Positions 1-8,291 of a DNA stretch of 37,192 nucleotides are shown one piece after another (the stretch's first letter is position 1; each line of letters opens with the position of its first letter). The position numbers and the translations under genes were made by a program. The notes under the pieces were generated by a model that was not told the DNA's origin, did not search any database, and was given only the letters and a program-made list of their open reading frames with translations. Location: positions 1-37,192 of the forward strand of contig JAFVER010000118.1 in NCBI GenBank assembly GCA_017475925.1, read 5' to 3'. This stretch comes from Anaerovibrio sp. (GTDB lineage: Bacteria > Bacillota > Negativicutes > Selenomonadales > Selenomonadaceae).

Positions 1-177
1 CGAAACCATTACACTGAGGTAGCCAATCCTCGTATAACAGAGTGGCACTGCCGAGAACTATGTTATCTAAGGTCTTTTCAAAATGCCTTCTGGCAGAGGT
101 AAAAAAATGGTGCTTGACAAAAGGCACTACATAACAGGAGGTCTTTGTTGTATTTAAAAATATGGGGAGGAAGTAAT
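1..177. other. Upstream region of the autotransporter gene, no gene seen
   Basis: No coding region is supported here. A TTGACA at 114-119 resembles a -35 box, but no -10 box lies at a suitable distance. Two purine-rich stretches are present: AGGAGGT at 136-142, just before two TTG codons (145, 148), and GGGGAGG at 164-170. The second lies 7 nt before the ATG at 178 and is taken as the real ribosome binding site. The first could serve a short leader or an N-terminally extended form. Confidence 0.4.
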
Positions 178-3100
178 ATGAAACATGCAACGAAACGGGA
201 GAAACAATATACCGAGCTGTCCCGAAATATTACCTTGGGGCTGGTAGCCGGACTGCTTTTTGTGGGAGGGCAGTATCCGTCTACGGCATTGGCGCATCCA
301 GACCAGGAGCATACTGGTATTTATAGTACCACTGGAGATGTGGCAGATGGCAGCTTTACCATAGATACCGGTCTGGCAGTTACAGCTGAGTCTGCTGGTG
401 GTGCCAGTGTCAATCCAAATAAATCTACTGTTTCAGTTACCAACAATACCTTAACGGTAAAGGGGATGCTTAGCTCCAGTGGCTACGGTGGCTATTCCTT
501 CCAGGAGGCTATCTCCGTTGTGAATGCCCTGAAAAACAATTTGACCCTTACTGGTACTATCGCGGTTACTGCTGATGACGAAAGATTGTATGGTGCCTTT
601 GGTGGCTATGCCAATGCTAGCCTGGGGACTATTCCGGTCGGTTCCAGTGGCAAGCTGGAAGCCAATGCCTCCAATAACGTTATTTCCGGTACAGGAACCG
701 AGTCCACGTTTAGGTTCAATACTGATTTTAATACAATTACCATTCCGGAGGTGGATGCTTACAGCGCTGGTACTATTTCCCCGGAAGCAGGCCTGGAGCT
801 GAATTCGGCTTTGATGGGTGGTTATGCTGTAGCATCAGCTACCAGTACGGCGGGCACAGCCGATAGCCGGAATGCTCAGTCCATTCAGGAGGCGGCTACG
901 GCTAATAATAATACGGTAAATTTTTCCACCTTGAATATACAGCCGGTTGTTGATGTAAAAGGGCAGGACGGCTCCCAGGGACAGGCCATTGAGTACCGCA
1001 GTATGGTGACTGTAGGCGGTGGACAGTCGGTGGCAGTAAACACCGCTAAGGGAAGCTATGTAGACCACAATGATACCAACGTGGCGTCTGCTGATGGAAA
1101 TACCTTTACTGTGGGCACTCTGAATCTGGAAGAAACAGTTAATTCCGTCAGGGCGGAGCTGGAGCAGACCACCACGCTCAGTGGCGGCGACTCTTTGGCT
1201 CAATATCAGTCGCCTTCCTCTATACAGAAGCGGAAAAGTGACTCTAAGATAAGCAGAATTACAGAGTCTTATCAGAATACAACCTATAATATTACCAATA
1301 CAGCTACAGCCAATAATAATACGGAAACGCTGGGTGCCATTGTTATCGGGGGGAAGCTGGAAACCTCTGATGCCGGCGGACAAGCAACTGATATCGAGGC
1401 TGAGGGCGAGCTGGAAACCAGGGCTGGTCATGCCAGAGCCGTTGTATACCTGAATGATACGAATTCCCAGCTGGATGGCCTTGTAAATACTGCTCAGTCT
1501 AATGGCAATACCTTAACAGTCAACAGTGTTACTCAGAACATACCACCAAAGTCCACCCAGGATTCATCGGGAGCCGTCACCCAGGCCGCCACGGTGACCA
1601 TGCTGCTCCATGGTGGTCATGCCCGGAGCAATATTACCCAAAATGGCACGAATAACGTTATCTGGAAGAATATCAAGTCATCCGCCTCAACGGACAATAA
1701 TACCATTACCCTGGAAAATATCAGCTCCAATGCTACGGAAAGCTCCCTGACCGGTGGTGCGTCTACCTCGGATATCCTGCTGATGGAGGGTACAGGTACT
1801 ATGACGGCAGATATCACCTCCAATACTGCCTCCGCAACGGGCAATACTGCCCAGATGGGGCTTAACACCCCAGTAAATATGGGGTTGGGCTGTGTTGTCA
1901 GCGGTGGTGTGGCAGATGTGTCCGTAGCCGGGCAAAATAATTTTAATAATAATGCAGGCACTGACAACAGCTTGAAGCTGACAGTGGGCGACATGAGTGC
2001 CGATGCCAGCAGTAACACCATTAAGGTGGTAGGCAAAATTGACAGCAGCGGCAACAACCAGTCTGCCGCCACCACCATTACGGCCAATGGTGGCTCTGCT
2101 ACGGCAGGACTTAGCTTTGTAGGGGCTACTACGGCCACCTATGTAAGCAATGATACTGCCTCCTGGCAAAGTGGTTCAATAACGGCTAATAATAACACGG
2201 TGGATTTGACCACCAGCTATACCTATACTGCTCCTTCCAGTGGGGCTCTGACCAAGGCATCACTTCCTGCCTTTTCTGCAATTGGTGGCAGTGCCAGTGG
2301 CAGTCTGGGCAATATGAATGTTAACGCCACTGCCACAGTTGGTAATCTGAGCCTGGACAGCACGGGGAACAAAATCACTATCAACAGTAACATAGATATT
2401 ACCGGCTCACCTAAGGGGCAGCTGGATACCAGCTACACGCTGACTGGTGGTGCAGCTTCCTTTGGCATTAATAACACGGCACCGGTTATAAAGGATGCCC
2501 AGGGAACGGCATTGGAGGTTACGCCACAGTCCTTTAATATTACCAGTGCCTCGCCAACTATTACCGCCAACAACAATAACATTAATGTGTTGGAGAAAAT
2601 CAGTGGCACGGCAGGAACGGGCAGCTCTTCCTCCAGCTCAACTACTGTGGACACCATTGAAGGTGCCAATGTGGCCTTTACCTATCTGGATGGCGTAAGT
2701 GCCAAATCTACGGTAAACCTTACCCCAACCCTAAAGGCTACCGGCAATATGGCAACAGTAACCACTACAGATACCAGTAATGGGGATGTGGCCTCCATTG
2801 AGGGCAGTACCTTCTCTGGTGCTACTGCAGCGTCTACTGTTACCAGTGGCCGGACTCCTGCATCAGGAGAAACTGAAGCTGATTACAACAAGAATAACAA
2901 ATCCACAAATAATATAATCACCTATACCCCAACCATAGCGGTGACAGGCAATACCTTGAATTTAGTAAGCACCTTTGATGCCTCCACCAGTACCACCAGT
3001 AGTGGCACCGCGGCAGGTGTCATAAGCGGTGGTAAGGCCAATCTGGACTTTGTTAATTACGGGAATAATGCCACTTACAAGGTTAGTCCTCAGGTGGATG

Positions 3101-5091
3101 TAACTGGAAACACCGCCCAGGTTATTCTGAGTAATGCAGCCTCTACAAGCACCTTTAGGGGCCTTTCCAGGGCTTACGGTGGTGCTGCTGAGATGAATGT
3201 TACCAATGGTTCTTTGGCCACGAGCTCCACTGATACATCAGGAACTACCACCACCACGCCGGCTTCCAAGCCTACTGGGCTTAGCTTTACTGCTTCCCCG
3301 GTGCTGAACGCCAGCGGCAACAAGCTCACTGTTCAGGACTCGGTCAGCAATGGTGCCAGTGCCTCAACAGTCACCGGGGTTACGGGACTATATGGTGGAC
3401 GTTCCGCAATAAGTGTTACGGATCTTGGTACCGCCACTAAGACCTTGGCTTTGTCCTCGGCGCAATTAACTGCTGATAATAACGTCGTTTCTACTAATCA
3501 ATCCGCAGTGGATGTTTACGGCGGTCAGGCGATTATTGAATCGAATGCTGCTCTTACGGCCTCAAAGCTCACCATGAGCGCCAGTGGCAATGAGGTAACC
3601 ATTGATGGCAACTGTGCCAAGGACGTTTATGGTGGTAGTGTTCTTCTGTCAAATAATGTAACTGTTGAAGATACTCCGACTCTTAGTGCGAATAATAACA
3701 CCGTAAACTACAATGCTGGCAATATCCTTGGTATCCTCTACGGTGGTATTATTAATAGCGGTGGAGTGACCAGCACCGGCACAGGAAATACCCTGAATGT
3801 AAAGGGCACCGGCCTTACAGCAAAGAATATCGCAGCATTCAATACGGTGAATTTCTACACCTCTGCTGGGGCAATAAAGGATACCACCTTGCTGACGCTA
3901 AATGGTGGAGAGCAGACTGACCTTTCCGGCACCACCATTAATACTACTATTAGTGAGGATTCGGAATTTGCCACAGGCGATGTGGTGCATCTTTTGGCTA
4001 ACTCGGCTACCATTAAGACAGATGCCACTACCAATATTACCAATCCAAAACAGGGGATAATGATAGAATATCAGGGGGCTGTGAAGCTGAGTGCAGATGG
4101 TACCAGTCTTGATTTTACAGCTGAAAACCGTTCCCTCACTGAGCAGACCAAGTCCTTGACTGAGACCAGGGCGGCCACCACCACGTTGCTGAACTCTGGG
4201 GCAGACTTCCTGGCCTCCAATGGTATCGACAATGCGGTTAATGCGGCAACCCTGGAGAGCTTGAGTGGCATTGGCGATGTAAATTCGACAAAGGGCGGCA
4301 GCTTTGTTCCATTTGCAGCCCTGGGTGGTTCCAATATGCGGGCTAACTCCGGCTCCTATGTAAAAACAAGGGGCTATAACCTCAATGTAGGTTTTGCCCG
4401 TGCTATAAGAAACAGTAAGGGAACCATGACCTTTGGCCCGATTGTAGAATACGGGCTGGGCAATTACTCATCCCATTTGGATGACGGTACCATGGGCTTT
4501 GGTAATACAAATTTCTTTGGTTTAGGTGCATTCCTGCGGCAGAATAATACAGATGGTCTCTGGTATGAAGGAAGCCTTCGGGTGGGACGTATGAATAGTG
4601 ATTATCGTGGTAATCTAAATCTCCAGGCGGTAACCTATGATACCCACAGTACCTACTTTGCGGCTCACTTGGGTATTGGCAAGGTGAACAAGGTCACCCC
4701 CAAGGGCAATGTTGACCTCTATTCGAAGCTTTTCTATGCCCGTCAGGGCAGTGCCGGGGCAAATCTGTCCACCGGTGAGCATTATGAATTTGGTGCTGTG
4801 AATTCCTTGCGCTGGCGTTTGGGTGGTAGATACAACTATCAGGTCAACAAGACAGGTACCATGTATGCGGGGCTGGCTTATGAGTATGAGTTCAAGGGAG
4901 ACGCTACAGCTGCCTATCAGGGCATGAGTACTCCTAGTCCTAGTGTCAAGGGTGGTAGCGGGCTTCTGGAGCTGGGATACAAAATTACCCCAGACGATGC
5001 CAGTCCTATGACCTTGGATATTGGCCTTAATTTGTGGACCGGAAAGAAACAAGGCATTGGAGCCGTCCTCAGTGCCAGCTGGAAGCTGTAA
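178..5091 (+). CDS. Autotransporter adhesin-like protein with repetitive stalk and C-terminal beta-barrel
   Basis: A 1637-residue type V secretion (autotransporter) protein, expected to display its passenger outside the outer membrane. The first ~45 residues are a long signal peptide: a charged n-region (MKHATKREKQ), a hydrophobic core (GLVAGLLFVGG) and a likely cleavage after ALA. Residues ~50-1370 are rich in Asn, Thr, Ser and Gly with hardly any Cys. They carry many degenerate repeats of the form T-A-x-[GN]-N-[TNK]-[VI]-x-[LVI], often followed 20-40 residues later by a GG-x-A step, as expected of a beta-helix. A Ser run lies near 2624-2643. The last ~265 residues alternate polar and hydrophobic residues and end in SASWKL, typical of an outer-membrane barrel. 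ATG 178 is chosen over TTG 145 because of GGGGAGG 7 nt upstream. Ligand unknown; adhesion is a family-level inference. Confidence 0.88.
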   Translation: MKHATKREKQYTELSRNITLGLVAGLLFVGGQYPSTALAHPDQEHTGIYSTTGDVADGSFTIDTGLAVTAESAGGASVNPNKSTVSVTNNTLTVKGMLSSSGYGGYSFQEAISVVNALKNNLTLTGTIAVTADDERLYGAFGGYANASLGTIPVGSSGKLEANASNNVISGTGTESTFRFNTDFNTITIPEVDAYSAGTISPEAGLELNSALMGGYAVASATSTAGTADSRNAQSIQEAATANNNTVNFSTLNIQPVVDVKGQDGSQGQAIEYRSMVTVGGGQSVAVNTAKGSYVDHNDTNVASADGNTFTVGTLNLEETVNSVRAELEQTTTLSGGDSLAQYQSPSSIQKRKSDSKISRITESYQNTTYNITNTATANNNTETLGAIVIGGKLETSDAGGQATDIEAEGELETRAGHARAVVYLNDTNSQLDGLVNTAQSNGNTLTVNSVTQNIPPKSTQDSSGAVTQAATVTMLLHGGHARSNITQNGTNNVIWKNIKSSASTDNNTITLENISSNATESSLTGGASTSDILLMEGTGTMTADITSNTASATGNTAQMGLNTPVNMGLGCVVSGGVADVSVAGQNNFNNNAGTDNSLKLTVGDMSADASSNTIKVVGKIDSSGNNQSAATTITANGGSATAGLSFVGATTATYVSNDTASWQSGSITANNNTVDLTTSYTYTAPSSGALTKASLPAFSAIGGSASGSLGNMNVNATATVGNLSLDSTGNKITINSNIDITGSPKGQLDTSYTLTGGAASFGINNTAPVIKDAQGTALEVTPQSFNITSASPTITANNNNINVLEKISGTAGTGSSSSSSTTVDTIEGANVAFTYLDGVSAKSTVNLTPTLKATGNMATVTTTDTSNGDVASIEGSTFSGATAASTVTSGRTPASGETEADYNKNNKSTNNIITYTPTIAVTGNTLNLVSTFDASTSTTSSGTAAGVISGGKANLDFVNYGNNATYKVSPQVDVTGNTAQVILSNAASTSTFRGLSRAYGGAAEMNVTNGSLATSSTDTSGTTTTTPASKPTGLSFTASPVLNASGNKLTVQDSVSNGASASTVTGVTGLYGGRSAISVTDLGTATKTLALSSAQLTADNNVVSTNQSAVDVYGGQAIIESNAALTASKLTMSASGNEVTIDGNCAKDVYGGSVLLSNNVTVEDTPTLSANNNTVNYNAGNILGILYGGIINSGGVTSTGTGNTLNVKGTGLTAKNIAAFNTVNFYTSAGAIKDTTLLTLNGGEQTDLSGTTINTTISEDSEFATGDVVHLLANSATIKTDATTNITNPKQGIMIEYQGAVKLSADGTSLDFTAENRSLTEQTKSLTETRAATTTLLNSGADFLASNGIDNAVNAATLESLSGIGDVNSTKGGSFVPFAALGGSNMRANSGSYVKTRGYNLNVGFARAIRNSKGTMTFGPIVEYGLGNYSSHLDDGTMGFGNTNFFGLGAFLRQNNTDGLWYEGSLRVGRMNSDYRGNLNLQAVTYDTHSTYFAAHLGIGKVNKVTPKGNVDLYSKLFYARQGSAGANLSTGEHYEFGAVNSLRWRLGGRYNYQVNKTGTMYAGLAYEYEFKGDATAAYQGMSTPSPSVKGGSGLLELGYKITPDDASPMTLDIGLNLWTGKKQGIGAVLSASWKL

Positions 5092-5150
5092 AATGAGATT
5101 TGTTCAGTGGGAGCTCTAAACTCCCACTGAATATTAGTCGGGTAAATTAT
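5089..5150 (+). repeat. 3'-end hairpin repeat, copy A
   Basis: The copy begins with the stop codon of the autotransporter gene (TAAAATGAGA). It continues into a perfect 11-bp stem, TTCAGTGGGAG (5103-5113) with CTCCCACTGAA (5121-5131), around a 7-nt loop, then a tail like TAGTCGGGTAAAT. Related copies lie at 7207, 29754 (minus) and 34993 (minus). There is no T-run after the stem, so it is a poor intrinsic terminator, though a role in mRNA 3'-end protection is possible. Confidence 0.8.
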
Positions 5151-5249
5151 TTGTTTTACGGAAACATCCAAGAGGAAAAGCCGATTGGGTAATGCATCCG
5201 TTAGCGAAGGGTAAGAAAAAGGTATAGTTCCTTTTGTTAGATGGACACA

Positions 5250-5300
5250 AAAAAACTCCTGAAGAGGATTGCCTATGAGCATTTCCCTTCAGGAGTTTTT
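5250..5300. terminator. Bidirectional intrinsic terminator
   Basis: ACTCCTGAAG (5255-5264) pairs with CTTCAGGAGT (5287-5296). A-rich and T-rich tracts flank the stem on both sides, so it can work in both directions. It ends the minus-strand gene at 5332-5799 and can stop readthrough from the autotransporter gene. Confidence 0.8.
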
Positions 5301-5331
5301 GCTTTTGTAATGTGTTATATGGAAGTTTGAA

Positions 5332-5799
5332 TTAATAATTGAATTTTATGGAGCTGGCAATAATATCATTCATGGCTGATTGCAGCTTGCTTTCAAGCTC
5401 TTTGGCAAGCTTCGGGTCAACATTGCCGTTAAGGGCGGTGTTTAGCTGTTGAAGATGGGCAACCGCCGTTGTAACATCTGCCAGATTTTTTTGAGTAAGC
5501 TGCTTTTGGTGCCGCTGTACGTAGCTTCGGAGATGCTTGCCTGAGTCAGCCTGACTGGACCAGAATTTATCGGCCAGGGCCAATTCATATTGGGCAAGAT
5601 CAATTTTGTCCATTAGTTGGTCCCATTCCTTTTGCTTTTCCTGTACATTCTTCCAAATATCGGCAAAGGATTTGGTTTGGGTATTGCCGTCAGCTGTATT
5701 CTTTTTTGCAGCATCATCTGTTGTGCTGGTTTGTTTATTTTTAGCAGCCAAAGCCTGTAATTCCAATAAAGCGTTAAAATTTTTATTAATTGTACTCAT
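5332..5799 (-). CDS. Small coiled-coil hypothetical protein
   Basis: 155 residues, family not recognised. The N-terminal ~45 residues are polar and low-complexity (Lys/Asn/Thr/Asp). The rest is predicted mostly helical with heptad-like spacing (around DIWKNVQEKQKEWDQLMDKI and the C-terminal LAKELESKLQSAM), consistent with a coiled coil. No signal peptide, membrane segment or Cys is seen, so it is probably cytoplasmic. GAGGAAGGTGA lies about 7 nt upstream of the ATG on the minus strand, and a clear terminator follows the stop. It is a single-gene unit convergent with the autotransporter gene. A GC-rich repeat ends ~110 bp upstream with a TATACA-like box pointing at this gene. The reading frame and signals are convincing; the function is unknown. 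Confidence 0.75.
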   Translation of the reverse strand: MSTINKNFNALLELQALAAKNKQTSTTDDAAKKNTADGNTQTKSFADIWKNVQEKQKEWDQLMDKIDLAQYELALADKFWSSQADSGKHLRSYVQRHQKQLTQKNLADVTTAVAHLQQLNTALNGNVDPKLAKELESKLQSAMNDIIASSIKFNY

Positions 5800-5907
5800 G
5801 ACAAATTCACCTTCCTCTAGTGTAAGCGTACTTGTTATTAGCTACATCGGCAAAAATCAGTTTCAGCTTAATTAAATTATAACCCTATTGTCCAAATTTT
5901 TCCTGGA

Positions 5908-6064
5908 TTATCATTGTATATGCAGACATTAACCCCCTTTGTCACTGCGTGACATCTCCCCCAAGGGAGAAAAGCTCATCTTACTTTAAAGGCTGTAGTG
6001 CATAACCTCCTCTTGCCTCCCCCCCGGGGGGAGGTGGTTGCCATGGCAACAGGTGGGGGTTCAT
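5908..6064 (-). repeat. GC-rich composite intergenic repeat, copy 1 (inverted)
   Basis: Read on the minus strand, this copy has an inner hairpin CTCCCTTGGGGGAG. It is followed by a second dyad, TGTCACGCAGTGACA, and then AGGGGGTTAATGTCTG and TATACAATGA. The other end carries a GC-rich dyad, CTCCCCCCGGGGGGAG, and TTGCCATGGCAA. The copies at about 7255-7485 and 8031-8192 share the same arms on the plus strand. It is non-coding and miniature-element-like, with no transposase nearby. Confidence 0.75.
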
Positions 6065-6128
6065 TGACAAGTATTGGCAGTTATGGTCTAATTTAAAGGG
6101 AAGGGCTAAGAATATAGAGGAGATGGAT

Positions 6129-7214
6129 ATGAAGCTGAAAATTTTTTGGTGCACCACATCTGTTATATTGATTGTAGTTTTTTTTCTGGGAATATACGGT
6201 CGTCAAATTGAGGTAGGTACAAACATGGCTGTAGAGGGACTGGATAATGAAATGACGCATATTTTATATTATGCAGCTCTGGCTCCCAGCTCTCATAATG
6301 CACAAATGTGGAAAACGGATGTTTATCCAGAGGAGGGACGGCTTGTTATTTCTGTGGATGAAGCCCGGGCTTTGCCGGCGGTTGACCCGGAAAAACGAGA
6401 GGCATTTATTTCTATGGGCGCCTATGCCCGAAGCTGTATACTTGCCTTTGAGGCGTATGGCTATAATGCCAGTTATCATATTAATGAAAATGGTCATGCA
6501 GTTACATTTAATTACAGCAAAAATGGCATGTCAATGGATGAGGGATTGATAAATCTCATGAAAAGGCGGCATACAGATAAACGGGTATATAATCAGAATC
6601 CTATTCCTGAATTTTTTCAGGAGGGACTTAACGGCATTTCGGGCTTAACATATTATACCCATGGAAGTGTTGAGTTTGATGATATAAAGCAGTATACCAT
6701 TGCGGCTGCGGCGGCGCAGCGGGACGACCAATCCATTAGGGATGAGCTGGCGGAATGGTTACGGTTTTCCAATAGCGAGGTGGTTGAAAAAAAAGATGGC
6801 TTATCAGCTGAGCAGCTTGGTATAACCGGTATGAAAAAATCCCTGTATTATTTATTTATGTCCAGAGAAAAAGCAGGAGGGGACAGCTTTGCCCAGCAGG
6901 GGTATGATATGACGGTTTCTCAAATAAATGGCTGTGCCGGGCTTGTGGCAATTTCAGCAGAGGATAAACCAAAGGCTTATGTGGAGGCCGGTATGCACTT
7001 AATGGAGGTTTGGCTTTATGCCGTGCGGAACAATATTGAGGTTCAGCCAATGAGCTGTGGGGTAGAGAGCTGGAAGCACCGTCATAGCCTTCAGCAGGTC
7101 CTTAGTTTGTCGGCTCCACCCCAGCTGGTGCTGCGGGTAGGCTATGTGGATGGTGTTTATGGAGAAAATATTCCTGTGCGACGGGATTTAAGGGACTATG
7201 TAACGGTTAAATGA
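6129..7214 (+). CDS. Membrane-anchored Acg-like nitroreductase family protein
   Basis: 361 residues. The N-terminus has a short charged stretch and one hydrophobic helix (about residues 5-22), so the protein is probably anchored in the inner membrane with the rest exported. The family signature APSSHNAQMW (normally APSSHNTQPW) and the RRHTDKRVY motif are those of Acg-type FMN-binding nitroreductases. The C-terminal part keeps the expected GxxxLMEVWLYAVRNNIEVQPMS region. The family suggests flavin sequestration or a redox role under stress; the substrate is unknown. ATG 6129 is preferred over 6123, because GAGGAG at 6117-6122 directly abuts 6123 but lies 6 nt from 6129. The stop TGA and the last two residues (VK) come from the hairpin repeat that begins at 7207. 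It looks monocistronic. Confidence 0.8.
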   Translation: MKLKIFWCTTSVILIVVFFLGIYGRQIEVGTNMAVEGLDNEMTHILYYAALAPSSHNAQMWKTDVYPEEGRLVISVDEARALPAVDPEKREAFISMGAYARSCILAFEAYGYNASYHINENGHAVTFNYSKNGMSMDEGLINLMKRRHTDKRVYNQNPIPEFFQEGLNGISGLTYYTHGSVEFDDIKQYTIAAAAAQRDDQSIRDELAEWLRFSNSEVVEKKDGLSAEQLGITGMKKSLYYLFMSREKAGGDSFAQQGYDMTVSQINGCAGLVAISAEDKPKAYVEAGMHLMEVWLYAVRNNIEVQPMSCGVESWKHRHSLQQVLSLSAPPQLVLRVGYVDGVYGENIPVRRDLRDYVTVK

Positions 7215-7255
7215 GACTCATTCAGTGGGAGCTTTGTATTTCCCTTATAGTGGAA
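7207..7255 (+). repeat. 3'-end hairpin repeat, copy B (degenerate)
   Basis: TTAAATGAGACTCATTCAG at 7207-7225 matches the start of copies A, C and D, and it carries the TGA stop of the nitroreductase gene (7212-7214). The distal arm is eroded (TTCCCTTATAGTGGAA instead of CTCCCACTGAA), so the stem is imperfect. The next repeat family begins immediately downstream. Confidence 0.65.
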
Positions 7256-7485
7256 TACCTCATCCGCCTCGCTGGCTCGGCACCTTCCCCAAAGGGGAAG
7301 GCAAGAATTACATGCTTGGTTTCATGTAAAAATATATATACATTTTGGTGAGCAATAAGCTTGGGCAATACACTGGAAAAAAGAGGTTGCTGGCATATAG
7401 CCTGTAAGAAAAGTTGAGCTTGTCTCCATCGGGGGAGATGTCACGAAGTGACAGAGGGGGTTAATGTCTGATTATACAATGAAAT
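7255..7485 (+). repeat. GC-rich composite intergenic repeat, copy 2
   Basis: The left arm begins near CCTCATCCGCC (7259) and contains CCTTCCCCAAAGGGGAAGG (7283-7301). The right arm runs from AGTTGAGCTTGTCTCC through GGGGGAGATGTCACGAAGTG to TTAATGTCTG and TATACAATGA. It fills most of the gap between the nitroreductase and DJ-1 genes. The outer end carries GTGACA (7448-7453) and TATACA (7473-7478), a weak promoter-like pair with a 19-bp spacer, pointing at the DJ-1 gene. Confidence 0.75.
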
Positions 7486-7509
7486 TTTATTAAAATTAGG
7501 AGGTGTCTT

Positions 7510-8016
7510 ATGAAAAAGGTATTACAGCTTGTCAGTGATGATTTTGAGGATTTGGAGTTATGGTGTCCGGTAATGCGTCTCAGGGAAGAGGGGGTGCAGG
7601 TGGATTTGGTAGCCGAGACCTCAGGGGTATATCATGGTAAATATGGGGTACCCTGTGAGGTAGCCTTGTCCTTTGAAGGGGTCAGTGCCAAGGACTATGA
7701 TGGTATTCTCGTACCAGGTGGCTGGGCACCGGATAAGCTGAGACGGTTTCCCAAGGTACTGCAGCTAGTAGAGGAAATGAACAATGATGGAAAATTAATT
7801 GGTCAGATTTGTCATGCAGGCTGGGTGCTGGCTTCGGCAAAGGTTTTAAAGGGCAGACGAGTTACCAGTACACCGGGCATAAAGGATGATTTGACCAATG
7901 CTGGGGCAATATGGCTGGATGAGCCATGTGTGGTTGACAATAATATTGTTTCTGCCCGTCGTCCACCTGATATACCGGAATATACAAAGGCATTGGTGAA
8001 GGTGTTGATGAAATAG
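7510..8016 (+). CDS. DJ-1/PfpI family protein
   Basis: 168 residues, the usual length for a single-domain DJ-1/PfpI (class I glutamine amidotransferase-like) protein. The acidic residue motif is in DFEDLE (Glu13/Glu16). The nucleophile elbow is GQICHAGW, with Cys101 followed by His102, as in the PfpI/YhbO branch (usually AICHGP). The PGGW segment at ~69-72 fits the oxyanion region. Family members act as glyoxalase III or deglycase-like enzymes, as proteases or as stress proteins; which applies here cannot be told from sequence. AGGAGGT at 7498-7504 fixes the ATG. Intergenic repeats flank it on both sides, so it is probably transcribed alone. Confidence 0.85.
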   Translation: MKKVLQLVSDDFEDLELWCPVMRLREEGVQVDLVAETSGVYHGKYGVPCEVALSFEGVSAKDYDGILVPGGWAPDKLRRFPKVLQLVEEMNNDGKLIGQICHAGWVLASAKVLKGRRVTSTPGIKDDLTNAGAIWLDEPCVVDNNIVSARRPPDIPEYTKALVKVLMK

Positions 8017-8030
8017 TTATTGGTAAGTAG

Positions 8031-8192
8031 AACACCTCATCCACTGTTCCTAAAGGGACTAGCTTCGTGTCGCAAACGGACCCCCTTCCCCAAAGGGGAA
8101 GGTAAGGGAAAAATATTGAAAATATTGCCATAAGGTAAGAAGTTGAGCTTGTCTCCCTTGGGGGAGATGTCACGAAGTGACAGAGGGGGTAA
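8031..8192 (+). repeat. GC-rich composite intergenic repeat, copy 3
   Basis: The arms are the same as in the copy at 7255-7485. CCTCATCC begins at 8034, CCTTCCCCAAAGGGGAAGG lies at about 8084-8102, and the right arm GAGCTTGTCTCCCTTGGGGG leads to a dyad with CACGAAGTG and then AGGGGGT. The spacer between the arms is shorter than in copy 2. After AGGGGGT the sequence diverges from copies 1 and 2, so the TATACAATGA end is missing here. Confidence 0.75.
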
Positions 8193-8198
8193 TAATTG

Positions 8199-8227
8199 TT
8201 TATGAACATGTAAAGTTATGGTAGAAT
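8199..8227 (+). promoter_or_regulatory. Possible extended -10 promoter of the ior-paaK operon
   Basis: TGGTAGAAT at 8219-8227 matches an extended -10 box (TGn plus TAGAAT). The -35 region is poor (TTTATG at 8199-8204, 17-bp spacer). It lies about 65 nt upstream of the iorA start. Prediction only. Confidence 0.35.
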
Positions 8228-8291
8228 AAAGCTGTTGTCGATGTAAGTGTGTGTATCGGCAGAGAAAATATTTGTCATTAGGGGAGATACA

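Noticed and set aside
114..142. A sigma-70 promoter at TTGACA upstream of the autotransporter gene
   Set aside because: At 17 bp downstream lies the AGGAGGT sequence rather than a -10 box, and no alternative spacing gives a good match.
835..5052. Several long minus-strand reading frames inside the autotransporter gene
   Set aside because: They lack ribosome binding sites and recognisable protein features. They arise from the biased, repeat-rich codon use of the real gene on the plus strand.
5103..5131. Hairpin repeat A as a normal intrinsic terminator
   Set aside because: The stem is strong, but no T-run follows, and near-identical copies elsewhere mark it as a repeat. The T-flanked hairpin at 5250-5300 is the better terminator.
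5908..8192. The GC-rich repeats as a CRISPR array
   Set aside because: The copies are long, differ in spacer length, change orientation and are separated by genes. There are no cas genes.
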